A DNA stretch of 51,799 nt from a virus. Positions 32,401 to 45,800 of this stretch are shown in pieces. The notes below the pieces were generated by a model that did no database searches, was not told the origin of the DNA, and saw only the letters and a program-made list of their open reading frames with translations. The stretch covers positions 32,001-83,799 of the IMG/VR virus record IMGVR_UViG_3300025141_000053. One strand, 5' to 3'. A program made the translations under genes and the position numbers. How positions within the stretch are numbered: position 1 is the first letter of the stretch; the number at the start of each line of letters is the position of its first letter.

Positions 32401-33846
32401 ATGCTTACAATAAAACAGGCAAAACAATTTTCAGAAGTACTAGTAAAAAATGAATTATATAAAGATGCGAGTCATATAGATAAATATATTCTTTTGGCCA
32501 GTAACTCACCAATTGAAAAACATGCTGGCTTGTGGGATTGGGTAGGCGGGAAATTATCTGGTTGGTCCAAACGAATATTTTTTAAAAATTTCCGTCAAGC
32601 TTATTCTTTGGCAACTGAAATTCAGAAAGAATTGGATGATCACATGGGAAGAGTGGATGAGCAATTTGGCCAAACAAAAATGTATCTTGCCCGGCATGAC
32701 CTTATTAATTGGCAAAGGGCAATAGCTGAATTGGGCATCAATATCACTCCATCTGAGAGACTCGCAAATTTACAAAATAGATATAATGATTCCTTAAAAG
32801 AAATGAATAAGGGTGTTGGTCTCTTGAGTGATGAACAAAAAGAAGAATTAAAAAAAGAACAAAAAAAGCAGAAGAAACCTGCCCCATCAACTGAAACTCC
32901 AGGAGATACTACTCCCGTTGCTGAAGATGATTCTGCCGAAAAGTTAGATGAAATTCCAAGAATAAAAAATCCTGAAGAAATGACTGCAGATCAGTTAAAA
33001 CGTTTAAAAATGTTATTAGGTGCCCCAAGTGAGGATTATGCACGCTGGAATAGATCAATAATCTTCTATAATAAGAGGTATGCAACATCTGATTATTCAA
33101 ATGTTGCGAGAATAGCCATACCAAAAAAAGTTTTTGATTACCATGTTGATAACTCTCATTTTAATTCAATAACAAGAGATGATGGTAAAAAATATTTTAT
33201 GGTCAATCAGGCACCAAGTGCTAACTTGTCCAACGAATTAAAAAACACAGTTGCTGCCGAAAATATAATTAATGCTGCTTGGGTACAAGATGGAGAATTG
33301 ACGGATAAAGATGGAAATAGTTGGATTGAATTCGCCCAAGTAGATCGTTCTCAAGTTGACATGTTTCATGAAGATCTTGTTACACCAAAAACACCAGAGG
33401 AGGCTGTGAGGATCGAAAATACGGCAGATTACGAATTTTTTGAGGGTGATAGCGGTTCTATTTATTTACCGAGAAAGCAGTTTGAAGCAGGACTTTCTGA
33501 GGGGTTTGTCGAACTTACACCAGATGGAGATATTGGTCCTGTTAAGTTTGTTAAATTAGTTATTGACGCGGCTCATCCAGAGTGGAAAAATATTTTGCGA
33601 TGGAGGGGCAGAGACGGGAAAATTCTAAGATGTGAGTACGTATCAGATGATTGGATTAAAATTAATAAAATAACTGTCACCACAATGAAAAAAGAACTTG
33701 GGATAAGAACTCCATCTGACATGACTCCAGAAGTAGAGTCAGAGGTTGAATTAGAGGATATTGATGTTCCAGAATCGGAAGATGGGGAAGAATCCAAAAC
33801 CGCAAAAAGGCTTGATAAAATAATTGCATTAGCTATGATGATGTAG
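32401..33846 (+). CDS. Unknown late protein with tag motifs at both ends (481 aa)
   Basis: GGAGAAAACA precedes the ATG. The N-terminal tag variant contains ASHIDKYILLA (residues about 23-33), and the last residues are AKRLDKIIALA plus MMM. The C-terminal motif matches the linker that separates modules in the giant protein encoded next. A central region has long helices and an acidic/Pro linker (residues about 140-190), followed by a beta-rich domain (NRSIIFYNKRYATSDYSNVA ...). I do not recognise the family. Its layout links the tag on small proteins with the linker in the giant. Confidence 0.65.
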   Translation: MLTIKQAKQFSEVLVKNELYKDASHIDKYILLASNSPIEKHAGLWDWVGGKLSGWSKRIFFKNFRQAYSLATEIQKELDDHMGRVDEQFGQTKMYLARHDLINWQRAIAELGINITPSERLANLQNRYNDSLKEMNKGVGLLSDEQKEELKKEQKKQKKPAPSTETPGDTTPVAEDDSAEKLDEIPRIKNPEEMTADQLKRLKMLLGAPSEDYARWNRSIIFYNKRYATSDYSNVARIAIPKKVFDYHVDNSHFNSITRDDGKKYFMVNQAPSANLSNELKNTVAAENIINAAWVQDGELTDKDGNSWIEFAQVDRSQVDMFHEDLVTPKTPEEAVRIENTADYEFFEGDSGSIYLPRKQFEAGLSEGFVELTPDGDIGPVKFVKLVIDAAHPEWKNILRWRGRDGKILRCEYVSDDWIKINKITVTTMKKELGIRTPSDMTPEVESEVELEDIDVPESEDGEESKTAKRLDKIIALAMMM

Positions 33847-33854
33847 GTGATAAG

Positions 33855-36800
33855 ATGATATCTAAAGTTACGGCGACAGATCTTGGCCAAATTGTAAATC
33901 TTCTGCAAAAACAATTGATGCCAGAAGAAACATCTCCTAAAACCAGTCCTCAAGAAACTGTTTCAAAAGAAACTATATTGAGACCGCTTCCTCTTGTTGA
34001 TACAAAATTAGCATATGATATTATTATTGGTTTAGAAACTGGTGGCAAATATGCTGTTGGAGATCTTGAGACTGGCTATGGATTGGTGGGAAACCAACTA
34101 TCAGCTTTTTCTAGACACCTATCAAAAGATCCACTATCTGAGAAAGTAACTGGAATAAGTTCTTCTGATTATAAAACAATTGGAAGTGCCCATGGTAATG
34201 CTTGTAGGGCACTGAGAAAAATAGATTATTGGAAAGAGGTTCCAATTGATCAAGATGCTGTCGAATCTTATTTTAAAAATAATCCTCGAAAATATAGACG
34301 GAAGGTTTTAAAATATACTTTACCAAATGGCGAAGCTATTATTGCCAAAAAGAAAGATGGTGGCTGGAAAGGATATGGTGTTGATTATAGTAAATTAAGT
34401 GGCTACATGAAAATAACTCCTGAGTCAAAGTCTAAAATCAATCGCATTGTTAGTAGATATATTACTGGCAATGTTAACTTAAGTGCTATAGCCAAATTAA
34501 AAGCTTCCCAAGATCATCCAGAACTTTATAAAAAATTTGATGATACATTTACTGATGCAAAAAAAGTAAGAAAAAATAAATCATTAATGGCATTATGTGA
34601 GAGAATGGCGCAAAGAGATTTCTCTGGCCGCATAAATTCTGTAGTTAAAATGGTTCAAAAATATGGATATGATGTTTCCAACTCACAAGCCTATAATATT
34701 TATCAACTAATAGCAATAGCAAATGCTAGTGGCCTTGGCCGACTTAGTAGATTCTTAAAAAACAAACAAACTTTTTCTGAAGGCCACTTATATTATTTAA
34801 AAAGGGCAAATCCTGCCATTCAAAAGAAAACTGGTATTTCAACACAAATGCCTCCGAATGGTGGGTTGGCTGGTTTTAAACAAAAGACAGCAATGATATC
34901 AAAGAGAGCAATTATGAAATCAATTCCTTTCCCACAAGATTATGTAGAGTCAATTAAGAATGGCCAGCGAACATTTACCATAAGACTTGAAGATTATGGT
35001 GTAGAGCCTGGTGATACTGTACAAGCTATTACAGATGCTGGTGCTCACTTCTGTGATCTTTCTATAGAAGAAGTAAAAAAAATGACTCCATATAAAATAG
35101 GGAAAGACATAAGTGAACCATTAGGACTTGATTTAGAGGAGAAGTTTAAATTTCAGCCCGAAGTAGAAAATTTCTTTGTTATTAAATTTTACAATCCTAA
35201 TATAAAATATGCTTCTGATAATAAACATATTGTGGTGGATGATGGGGCAGAATTTTTAATTAATGCGTTACATATATTAGATTCTTCTTTTTCAAATTGG
35301 GAAAAGTATATGGATTTTGAATATGACATTATAGAAAATTTTTCTTTATATCGTGTAAAATTTATAATTATATTAGATGATTTGCCAAATAATTTTATTA
35401 ATCTGAGTCCCTTATTTAGACAAGATATTTTCTCAAGAACAACTCATGAAGATCATTACATACAAGTATCGTCTTATATAAGGCAAGGAGAAACGGAAAA
35501 ATTTTCTGAAATTGTAGATATTTTATATAATATAATAGAAAAATCTATATCAAATCAAAAAACAATTATACAAAAATTTATTAAAACAATAGCATCTATT
35601 ATTTCTGATAATGATTATCATAAAGATGATGTTTACTCTGTAGTAGACCCGTTTTCAGTTTTTAATAGATCTAAAATAATTGTTCCTAAATCTAGTTTTG
35701 TTTTTAAATTGAGCGAATTTAATCTACTTCCTCAAGAAAGAGAAGTGTTTAATTTACATTTGGGCGAAGAAAAATCTAAAGAGACAGATTTTAAAATTTA
35801 TTCTAATAATGGCAAATCAATATTTATTATCTCATTAGAATATCCTGATGTAAAATATATTGATGAAAAAAAACAAAAAGAAAATGTTTTAGGGCAAAAA
35901 AAGAAAAATAAATTAATTGGTTTAAATACTGAAATGATGGATCATATCATAAAAGTTATGGGTAATAAGATTAAATCATTTAATAATGATGGTGTTAAAC
36001 CTGGTTTTGTTACAAAAGTATCAGAGTTATATCATGATCCATTTGGCGCTTCTGGAAAATTTTTTAACCAAGATATAGAAATTTTATTTCGCCTAGAAGA
36101 TAATCAAAAAGCAGCATATGAGGGGCTTTATAATAGCAAAAAGAAAACAATTTCTATTTGGATCCCAGAAGAAAACATAGATTATGAGAAAATAGAATCC
36201 CTGTTAGAACATGAATTAGCTCATAGCGGAGAAGTTGTTTCTGGAGACCCGAGTGCAAGTAAATATATTGGCCCAGATAGAAATTTTATGGCATATTTAC
36301 ATAATAAAAATGAAATAAATGCCAGGTGGGGACAAATACTATTATCTTTAAGAAGAGATGGGTTATCAAAACACCATTTAGATTTATTTATGCGTGAAAG
36401 AGAAAGAATGACCGAGAAAGAAGAAGAAATATTTATGGAACAAGTTCGTGGCAGGGTAGAAAAAAACGCAAGAACAATTTTAGAAGCTATCAATGAGGGT
36501 CATAATTCTGTAGATATGATTTATAAAGTATTAAATGGTAGATTTACAAAAAGAGCAATTGAGACATACATAGATCATCTTAGGGGAGATGGTTTTTTAA
36601 GTAATGCCTCTCGTTTAGATAAAATCAAAAAACTTGCCACACAAACATATAGTGATAGAAATGATAATACATATAATGTTGATGAACTTATTAAAATAAC
36701 AAAAGACAATAAAATTACTGATGAGCCAATTAAAAAGTTCAAAAAAAATCTTAAGAAAAAAATGTGGGAAGATTCTGATGATAATGAAATTTCCTTACAA

Positions 36801-39800
36801 GATGTATTGGATAATAAATCTAAATATAGAAAAGAATCTTCTAGGATAAAAGAAGTTGATCTCAAATATCCGATATTGGTATATAAAGATACGGTTGTTG
36901 ATGGAAATCATAGATTATCTAAAGCATTTGACGAAGAAAAAGAAACTATTAAGGTTAGATATGTTACCAATAAACAAATGGAAAAATGTTTAGAAAAGGA
37001 GATAGATTTCCCTAAGTCAGAACACAAAGATATTAAAAAACAATTAAAAGAGCGGGGACATATATACACAACTCGTGTTGATAAAGATTATGGAAAATAT
37101 AAAGAAGGTGACATACTAACATCTCCATTTGGAACATTAAGAGTTAAAGATGTTGATAAATATAATAAGTTAGAAGATCATCCACATCTAGATGAATTGA
37201 CCGATAAAAATAAAGAGGATATTGGAAAACACAAATACGAATATATAAAACTTATAAGAAAAGAATCAGAAAGGATGAGGTTGATTTCGAAGGTCGCTGA
37301 AGATATAAGTAAAAAAGATGATATCGAGAAAATAATTGATGATTTAAATCCTGATATTGTTATTGATGCAGATATTGTGAATGATATAATTTTAGAATTA
37401 TCATTTGAGAGCGATTATAAAGATTTTATAGACTTATCTGATGTTGTTACTGGTTTAAACAATAACGAAGCATCAGTAATGGTAAAAGAGCATAAAGCAA
37501 TAGTTAGTCTTATTGGCAGAAATGGGTTTTCTCCAGATTTAATAAGAAAGGCTGCGGCAAACATAAACAGTGCTTTTAAAAAATCAAAATTAAACCAAGA
37601 AGCTATAATGGTTAAGATTTGGGCCAAAGTGTTTGGGTCTGTATCATTTGGCTATGGTGTAAAAGATGAACACTATTCTTTTAAGCTTTCTAGTGGTCCA
37701 TTTAGAAGATCACTAAAAATATTATTTCCTGAAAATCCCACAACGCTGTCTTTGTCTGAATTAAATGTTGATGACTCAAAAAAAAGAGAATTTGGGGAAC
37801 ACATATCGAAGATTTTGGGATATGGAATAGTATTCAAGAATTTTAGGATATCAATTGAGGGTGATTACGTAATTCTACTTTGTGTCCCTGATATGAAAAG
37901 CTCTAACTATATTAGTTTAAGGGAACAAAGAAAAAATATTTTAGAGCAAAAAGAAAAAAACCTTAGTGATATTGGGATGAATGAAGATAAGTTTAATGAG
38001 TTATTAGAAAGGACAAAGGCTTATTATAATAGTTTTGAATATGATGAATATACTGCAGAGCCGATAGATGAAGATCATCCTTCAACGCCATTGGAAAAAA
38101 TTTGGAGTGATCCCTATGGCGCAGCCGGGAAATTTTTTAACAAAAACACTAAAATAGTTTTGGCATTTCACGAAAGAACTAAAAATAATGGAAAATATTC
38201 TGGAAAATATTTGCCTGATGAAAATTTAATTGTTGCTTATATTTCAGAAAACGACCATGTAGATTTGGCTATGATTGAATCTATTATAGAGCATGAATTA
38301 GTTCATAGTGGGCAAGGAGATTTTAGTGGATATATTAGTTCTGAAGAAAATAGTTTAATATATCTTTTAAATAAAAGTGAAATAGATGCCAGATGGGGAG
38401 AAATATTATTTAGTTTAAGAAAACATGGTCCTAGCCCTATTTATTATGGGTTGGTTAGTGATGAACGCAAAAGAATGACCAATCAAGAAAAAGATGTGTT
38501 TGATGAGTGTATTAAAAAAATAAGATCAAAATATCAAAATATTATTCTGGAAACAATAAATGAAGGGCATAACTCTATTGATATGGCATATGAGGCACTT
38601 GAAAGAAAATTCTCTAAGAAGGCAATAATGAAATATTTTGATGAGTTAGAATTTAATCATTTGATAGATACTGCCTCTCGCCTAGACCATATTAAAAAAC
38701 TTGCTTTTGGTGGAAAAGACCAGAAAATATTATATCACGTTGGTCCAAGGCCAGCCGAACCTAAGCCTTATAAACATAATATAGAAAAAGGATGGACTAG
38801 ATATTTTAAGGAAGATGGTGAACATAAAGTCATAAATTATGAACGTGCAGTATTTTTAACAAATAACTGGAAAAAGGTTTGGCAAAATCACGGTATTCAC
38901 GGAAATATTTACATATATAAAATTCCCATGGCCATGATAAAAGAGTCTGGTGGCATACAGAAATATGATTGGGCGACCGAAATTATATTTGATGAGAATT
39001 TATGGAATAAATATAAGAAAGATGTTGTTTTTGTTGGATCTATAGATGAACAAAAAGCAGAAGAAATAATGAAAGACTATTTTGAAACACGGCCAGGGAT
39101 TGGCAAAAAGCAATTAGAGAGAGAGATGGAAGATGTAGTTGATAGGCTTTTATCTGGCGAGGCAAATATAGAATCATATTCTTACTTTTCTAATGATCGT
39201 CTAAATACAATAAAAGATATGTTAAATAAAAAAAATGCTGGCGAGGAAATAGTCTCTCTTATTGATCGTATATTAAGAGTGAATGCCATTTACCAAAATA
39301 TCGATGACAGGGAAGCATCTAGGATTGATAGAATAAAAAAAATAGCCAATTTTCCAAATGAATTATTGGAGAAATTAGATGATATTAATTATGGATTGGT
39401 AACAACAGATGACGAGGAACTATCTCAAGAAAAAATGGATTCATTAGACGATGAGAATGTTGATTGGTGGAAAAATGGAGATAATATTAAGTTATTGACC
39501 ACAGAAGAGACATTAGATAGAAATATTGGAAGTTGTTATGAGCAAAGTCTTCTAGAATATAAACTATTGGATGAGGCTGGATATGACCCAATAATGGTAT
39601 TTGTTAATCCAGAAGATGGTGAGGGCAATGGGCACAGTGCTATCTTTTATAGTGAAGGAGATGAATGGTATTGGATAGAACATTCTTGGGGTGATCAACG
39701 GGGAATCCATGGACCTTATGATAATATAAATGACGGAATAGATATTATGATAGAAAAAATGTCGATGGGATGGAAAAATGTTACTAAATATTATTTAAAT

Positions 39801-42800
39801 AAAGATATGGATCCTTCTCTAATACTAGACAAAGAAGGATTGACTTATAAAGATTTTAAAACTCAAGGTTTGAAGGGAGCATCAATAGAGAATGTAGAAG
39901 AATATTGTAACGATGCTAAAGTAGGCTCAAGGCTTGACTTAATAAAGAAAGTTGCCAGAAGAATTAGTATACTATATTTACAAAAAAAATACAAACATGT
40001 TTATAAGCATATTGCTGATGAGTTAATAAGTGTGGGGAGATCTTCTAATAATTCTAAATTTTTTGACAATGATGATGATGCATTAGCTGCTTTGAGCCGG
40101 CCACCTGAAATTATACGAAGATATTTAAATGATAAACTTCCAAAAGATGTTATTGTAGAAGTTTATGATGATGGTATGGAGGATACGTTTTATTTGGGAC
40201 CGAGAGGCGGATATTTAGAAAAACCAATTAGTGGAAGATGGATTCATGTAAGTTGTCTTCCAAGGGGAAAAAATTTAGACAATTATCTTCGTAAATTTTT
40301 AAATATAGACAATCATGTTTGTTTTTCTTCGGTCGGAAATCAATCTGGAGATGAACTTTATGTAGAGGGAAGAACTGACCAATTTTTTGCAATCATTATG
40401 GATGGGGAGGCAGACGGGGCTTTTGGCCATGATGTTTATTCTGATATTGATGAGTGGACAAATAGAAGATGTATTTCTGGTTTGACTAAAAATAAGCGAA
40501 AGCCTCCCGAGACTATTTTTGAGGCTTGGGTTATCCCGAAACAATCAAAATTTGTTTGTATTGTTTCAAATATAGATTCTATTATAAAAGAAGCCGAAGA
40601 ACTTGGGATTAATATAGTTAAAAGTAGTCCAATTGGGTTTGGAAGGAGTGATAACGAAATAGATAAAACTGATTTGACTTATGAGGATAGTGTTGAACTA
40701 GAAAATGAACTAGAAGAAACAGATAAGTGGATGGATAAGGCTCAAGAATATGATTCTGATTATTATAGAAAACCAAAGAAAAATAAGTCTATAGTCGAGG
40801 AAGACGAGGAAGATTCATGGGAAGATTACGTCGAAATATCTGGATCAAGATTTGACCAGATTAACAAGTTAGCAGTTTCCCCAGAAAAACCTTCTGGTAT
40901 TTTAACGCCGCCAGAAGATAAAGTAAAAATGGTATCTGATTATATTCGTAAACATTTCTATCCAGCATTATTTTCACATTGGGGAAATTGGAAAGAAAAA
41001 TCAAATTTTATATTGAAAGAACTTAATGATGCCAAAAAACAATTGGAGCAAGACAAAAATGCTTTGCCATCAATCTGGATAAAAAGAGAAAAAACCAATT
41101 TGACCATTGATAAAAAAGAAACTAGTTGGTCGCTTTTTGGGAATGGAAAATTTCTAGATATTAAATTTTTATCAGCAGGTAATATAGATTTTAAAGAAAA
41201 AATTATAGATATAATTGACAAAGAAGAGAAGTCTTTGCGAGAGGATTTTGAGTGGGCTGGAAAAGTTCCACAAGAAAAAATTGATATTTTAAAAGAATAT
41301 GCCAATGGCCAAACTATTACTTTGCCAAATACAAAAGATTTTAATTTTGAAATAGACAATTATCCTATAATGATAAGAGTTGTTTTTGATCCTACAGCAA
41401 GAACACATTATCATTCAAGAGATTTTGTTGGATATATAATACTTGGATCACATTCATTTTCGCCATATCAAACAAATCAACAATATTTCTTTGAAGCACT
41501 TCGTGCTATCCCACATGAATTTACACATGTAATGCAAGATATTCTTGCCAAAAAACTAGGTAAAGAGAGACATGAGGTTGGTTTGTCTTCTTCTAGAATA
41601 GGTGATAAACCAGAGCATCATTTGAAACCACATGAATTTAAAACAAACTTAGTAACTACTATAGAAGATATTAAACAAAATTTATTACAATATCCTTCCG
41701 ATGAGAGAGGGGAAATCCTCAAAATGAGATTGGCAGTTATTCCTTCAGAAAATAATTATGGACCTTGGAATTTAACACATGATAGGACAATGGTTTTATT
41801 AAAAAAAGATGCTCCTATAAAATGGAAAAAAGCGGTCAAGGAAGTATATCAGGCAGTTGAAAATTTATTACAAGACAAAGTTGCCCAGAGGCTTAATCAG
41901 ATAAGAAAACTAGCACAAAGAAGCAAGTACGAAATACTTATTGGATATCTTATAAATATATTAAATGATATGAATGTATCGAAGTCAGAAGTTATTATTG
42001 GAGGAAGTGGAATTCTTGGCGCTTTAGGATTAAAATCTGTTGGCGATTTAGATATTACCATTCCGGATAAAAAAGCATGGAGACGGATATCACAACATCC
42101 TAATGGTATTGTGGATGAAATTCGCCCAGGAAATCCTAGAGTTAGATTTGATTTTCCAGAAGGTGAGTTAGAAATATTTACTGGGCCATGGAAAGTTGAC
42201 GAAAGAGATTTTGCTGAAAATATGCTATTAACAGATGTAGAGGGAATTAGTCATTGGAGTCCAGAGCATACGCTAGAATGGAAACAGATGATGAACAGAC
42301 CAAAAGACCAGAGCGATATTGAATTACTTGAAGGTTTAAATAAAAAATCTTCAAGACTTGATAAATTAGCAAATGAAATTACATATCTTAATCAAAAAGA
42401 ACAAGAAGAAAATGTTTTATATGATAAAAAAATGAAGAGAAATGTTGGATTAAATGAAAAATATATTTCTTCTCTTATTAATGGAACAAAATCATTTTAC
42501 AAAAATATAAATGAAGAGTACAAAAAATTGGGGATAGATGAATATAATCCTAAATCAACATATGATATTTCAAGTAGTCATCCATATCTTTATGTTGGAG
42601 ATATATATTTTGACCCATATGGAACATCAACAAAATTTTCAGACCCTACCCTTAAATTATATTTTATAAAGTTAGATCCTATGGCTGTAAGTAAAATCTG
42701 GGGCAATATGCCAAGAGTTGGTTATGGTGGAATATGTGGAGGAGACAAAATATTAGTTATGATTCCTGATTTCGACAATGTTGATTTGTCGAAAATAGAA

Positions 42801-45800
42801 TCTACTCTTGAACATGAATCAACACATGGGGGCTTAATCTCTTATCCAAAATATACGTCGATAGAAGATGGCGAAGAAAAGTATATGAGACAACACATAG
42901 AAGTAGATGCCAGATGGGCTGAGTTATTAAGAATTCTTAGACGATATGGTCCAGGAGATTATTTAACAAAGATTAAAAATTTAGAACTGGCAACTTTAAT
43001 AGATGTCGATGACAAGAAAAAATATAATGAACAGTTTAATAATATAGTAAATAAATATGCTGATATTATTTTAAATACTATTAATGAGGGATATAACTCA
43101 CCTGAAATGGTATATAAAGTATTAGATCGCAAGTTTACATTAGAGGCAATTAAGAAATATTTTGATTACTTAAAAGAAAAAGGGTTAATGAGTTATGCGT
43201 CAAGATTTGATAAGATATATAAATTAGCAGGAATCAGAGAAAATCTTATAAAAAAATATCCTGATTTAAAAAAATATATTTTAGAAGTAGCACACAAAAT
43301 CGATAAAAGATATCTAACATGGTTTACGAAACAACTTGTAAATTTTGAGAATAAACAAAGTGGCGCTGTACGATTATATGATTATATTACAGAATTTAAA
43401 AATCATCAGCAATTGTTGGAAAATAAAGATTTGTATCAATACAATTTCCAGTCTTTGCAAAAAGCTATTTCTGAAATAAAGAAACAGAAACATGAGGCGC
43501 GGGAAGTTGCAAAACAATATTTTGAGTTGTTAAAACAAAAAAGGGAAGAATATCGTAATTTAAATATGGATAGAAAAGAGATAAGATCAAAATCATATGA
43601 AGATGGGAGAAGATTTCTTAATAATATAGAACCTAAATCATTTCAGAGTTTTGTGAGACAAGAAATAAGTAAAGTTATTGAAGAAAGAGAGAGATTAAGA
43701 GGAAAGGAGAAAACGGCAAGAGAAAATTCTGATGTTATTTTTGAAGATGAGAACTATTTAGTAATATTGCCAGGAACAGAGCAGGCTTCTAAATATTTTG
43801 GTTCTGGGACACAATGGTGTACAGCGACAGAAGAAAATAATATGTTTGTAGTTTATTCTTTGGAAAATGTATATCTGTATTATATTTTAAATAAGGAAAA
43901 TGATGATAAACATGCTTATACAATTACTAAATATAATGATCAGATTGACGTAGACATTCGTGATATTGTTGATTTTCAAATAGATGAAGCAACTCTTAGT
44001 AAAGCACTTGGAAAATATTATGATAAGATAATTCCTATTATTAATAGAGATAATGAAGGTCGCAAGGAAACAAAATTCAAGGAAATAATTAAAACTATGT
44101 CTCCAACACAATTAAAAATAGAATTGGAAAACTTAGATATATCTCAGAAAATAATCCAATATGACTACTTAGAAGATTTTTCTAGAAATATGGAAACGAG
44201 AAAGTATTGTACAAGTCAATTAAAACTTTTTGCTACAAGAATAGCAACACATGATTGGACTAAAGCTGACTTGTTTTATGCGTATGGGTTAGATAAAAAG
44301 TATCCCGAATTACATGATTTATTAATCGAGACAATAGCGGAAGGCCCAGAACCAGAATTCTTTTTTGATATAGGAGGCTTGAGCGAGAAATATCCTAAGC
44401 TAGCAAGAATAATACTTGAAAGAATGTCTAATTCTGGAAATATAGCATTCTTTTATTCAAAACTACATGAAAAATATCCCGAATATATCAGTGAAAATTT
44501 GGCTTATAGTCTTTTACACGACATTGAAGTAAGTTATTTGTTTTTTAGATTGGGCTTGCATAAGAAGTATCCTAAAGTAGTTGAAGATAGTTCAGAAGTT
44601 TTCTTGTCTAATAGTCATGATATGAGAGAATTATATTTAGAATATAAAATATATAATATTATACCAAATATTGCTCCAGAAATAATAAAAAGTGGTTTGG
44701 ATAATGGGTATGAAAACTATTTTCGCTTTAATGTTTATGAAGATCCCAGATATAGACATTACGGAGAAGAATATTTAAAAAAATATATAAATGAAGAGGA
44801 TTCTTGGTATCTTGAGGAATTATTTGAAAAACATAATTTGTACGATATTTACCCCAATATATTAAATAATGTAAAAGGGGCTAATGAAAAAAGTGCTTTT
44901 AAGATTAGATTAAATAAAAAAGTAGCATCAAGATTTGATAAGATATATAAATTGGCAAACTCCATTTCTTTATATCATTATGCCCCAAAAGAAGCCTATG
45001 AAGATATAAAAGAAAAAGGGTTAATGAGTTATGCGTCAAGATTTGATTTAATTAATAAGATAGCATCAGGAGATAGCACCAACTATCCAGAAGAACTATT
45101 AGAAAAAATGGATGATATTGATTATGGGTTGGTTACAATAGATGATGAAGAACTATCTCCGAAAAAAATGGATTCAATGGATGCCAAGAATGTTGATTGG
45201 TGGCAAGAGGGAAATAATATTAAATTATTGACTACAGAAGAGACATTAGATAGAAATATTGGCAGCTGTTACGAGCAAAGTCTTTTAGAATATAAATTAT
45301 TAAGTGAAAGTGGATATGATCCAATAATGATATTTATTCGGCCAAAAGATGGTGAGGGTAACGGACATAGTGCTGTTTTTTACAATGAGGAAGATGGATG
45401 GTATTGGATAGAACATTCATGGCATGACCAAAAGGGGATTCATGGACCTTATGAAAACATGAATAATGGGATAGATATTGTAATAGAAAAAATGTCTATG
45501 GATTGGAGAGATGTGACTAAATATTATCTAAATAAAAATATGAACATTTCTTCCATATTAGATAAGAAGAATCTGACATATAATGATTTCCAGACTCAAG
45601 GTTTGAGGGGTGCCTCATTAGAAAATATAGATACAGAATTTTATTTATATCATTATAGTCCAAAAGATGTAAGAAAAGATATAGAAGAAAGTGGTTTGAA
45701 GTCTCCATATGGATTAATTGACGATAATGACTATAAAGAACGTATAGAAAATTATAGAGATCGTACAGCAGAAACAATGGGTGTTCCCAAATCTAAAGTA

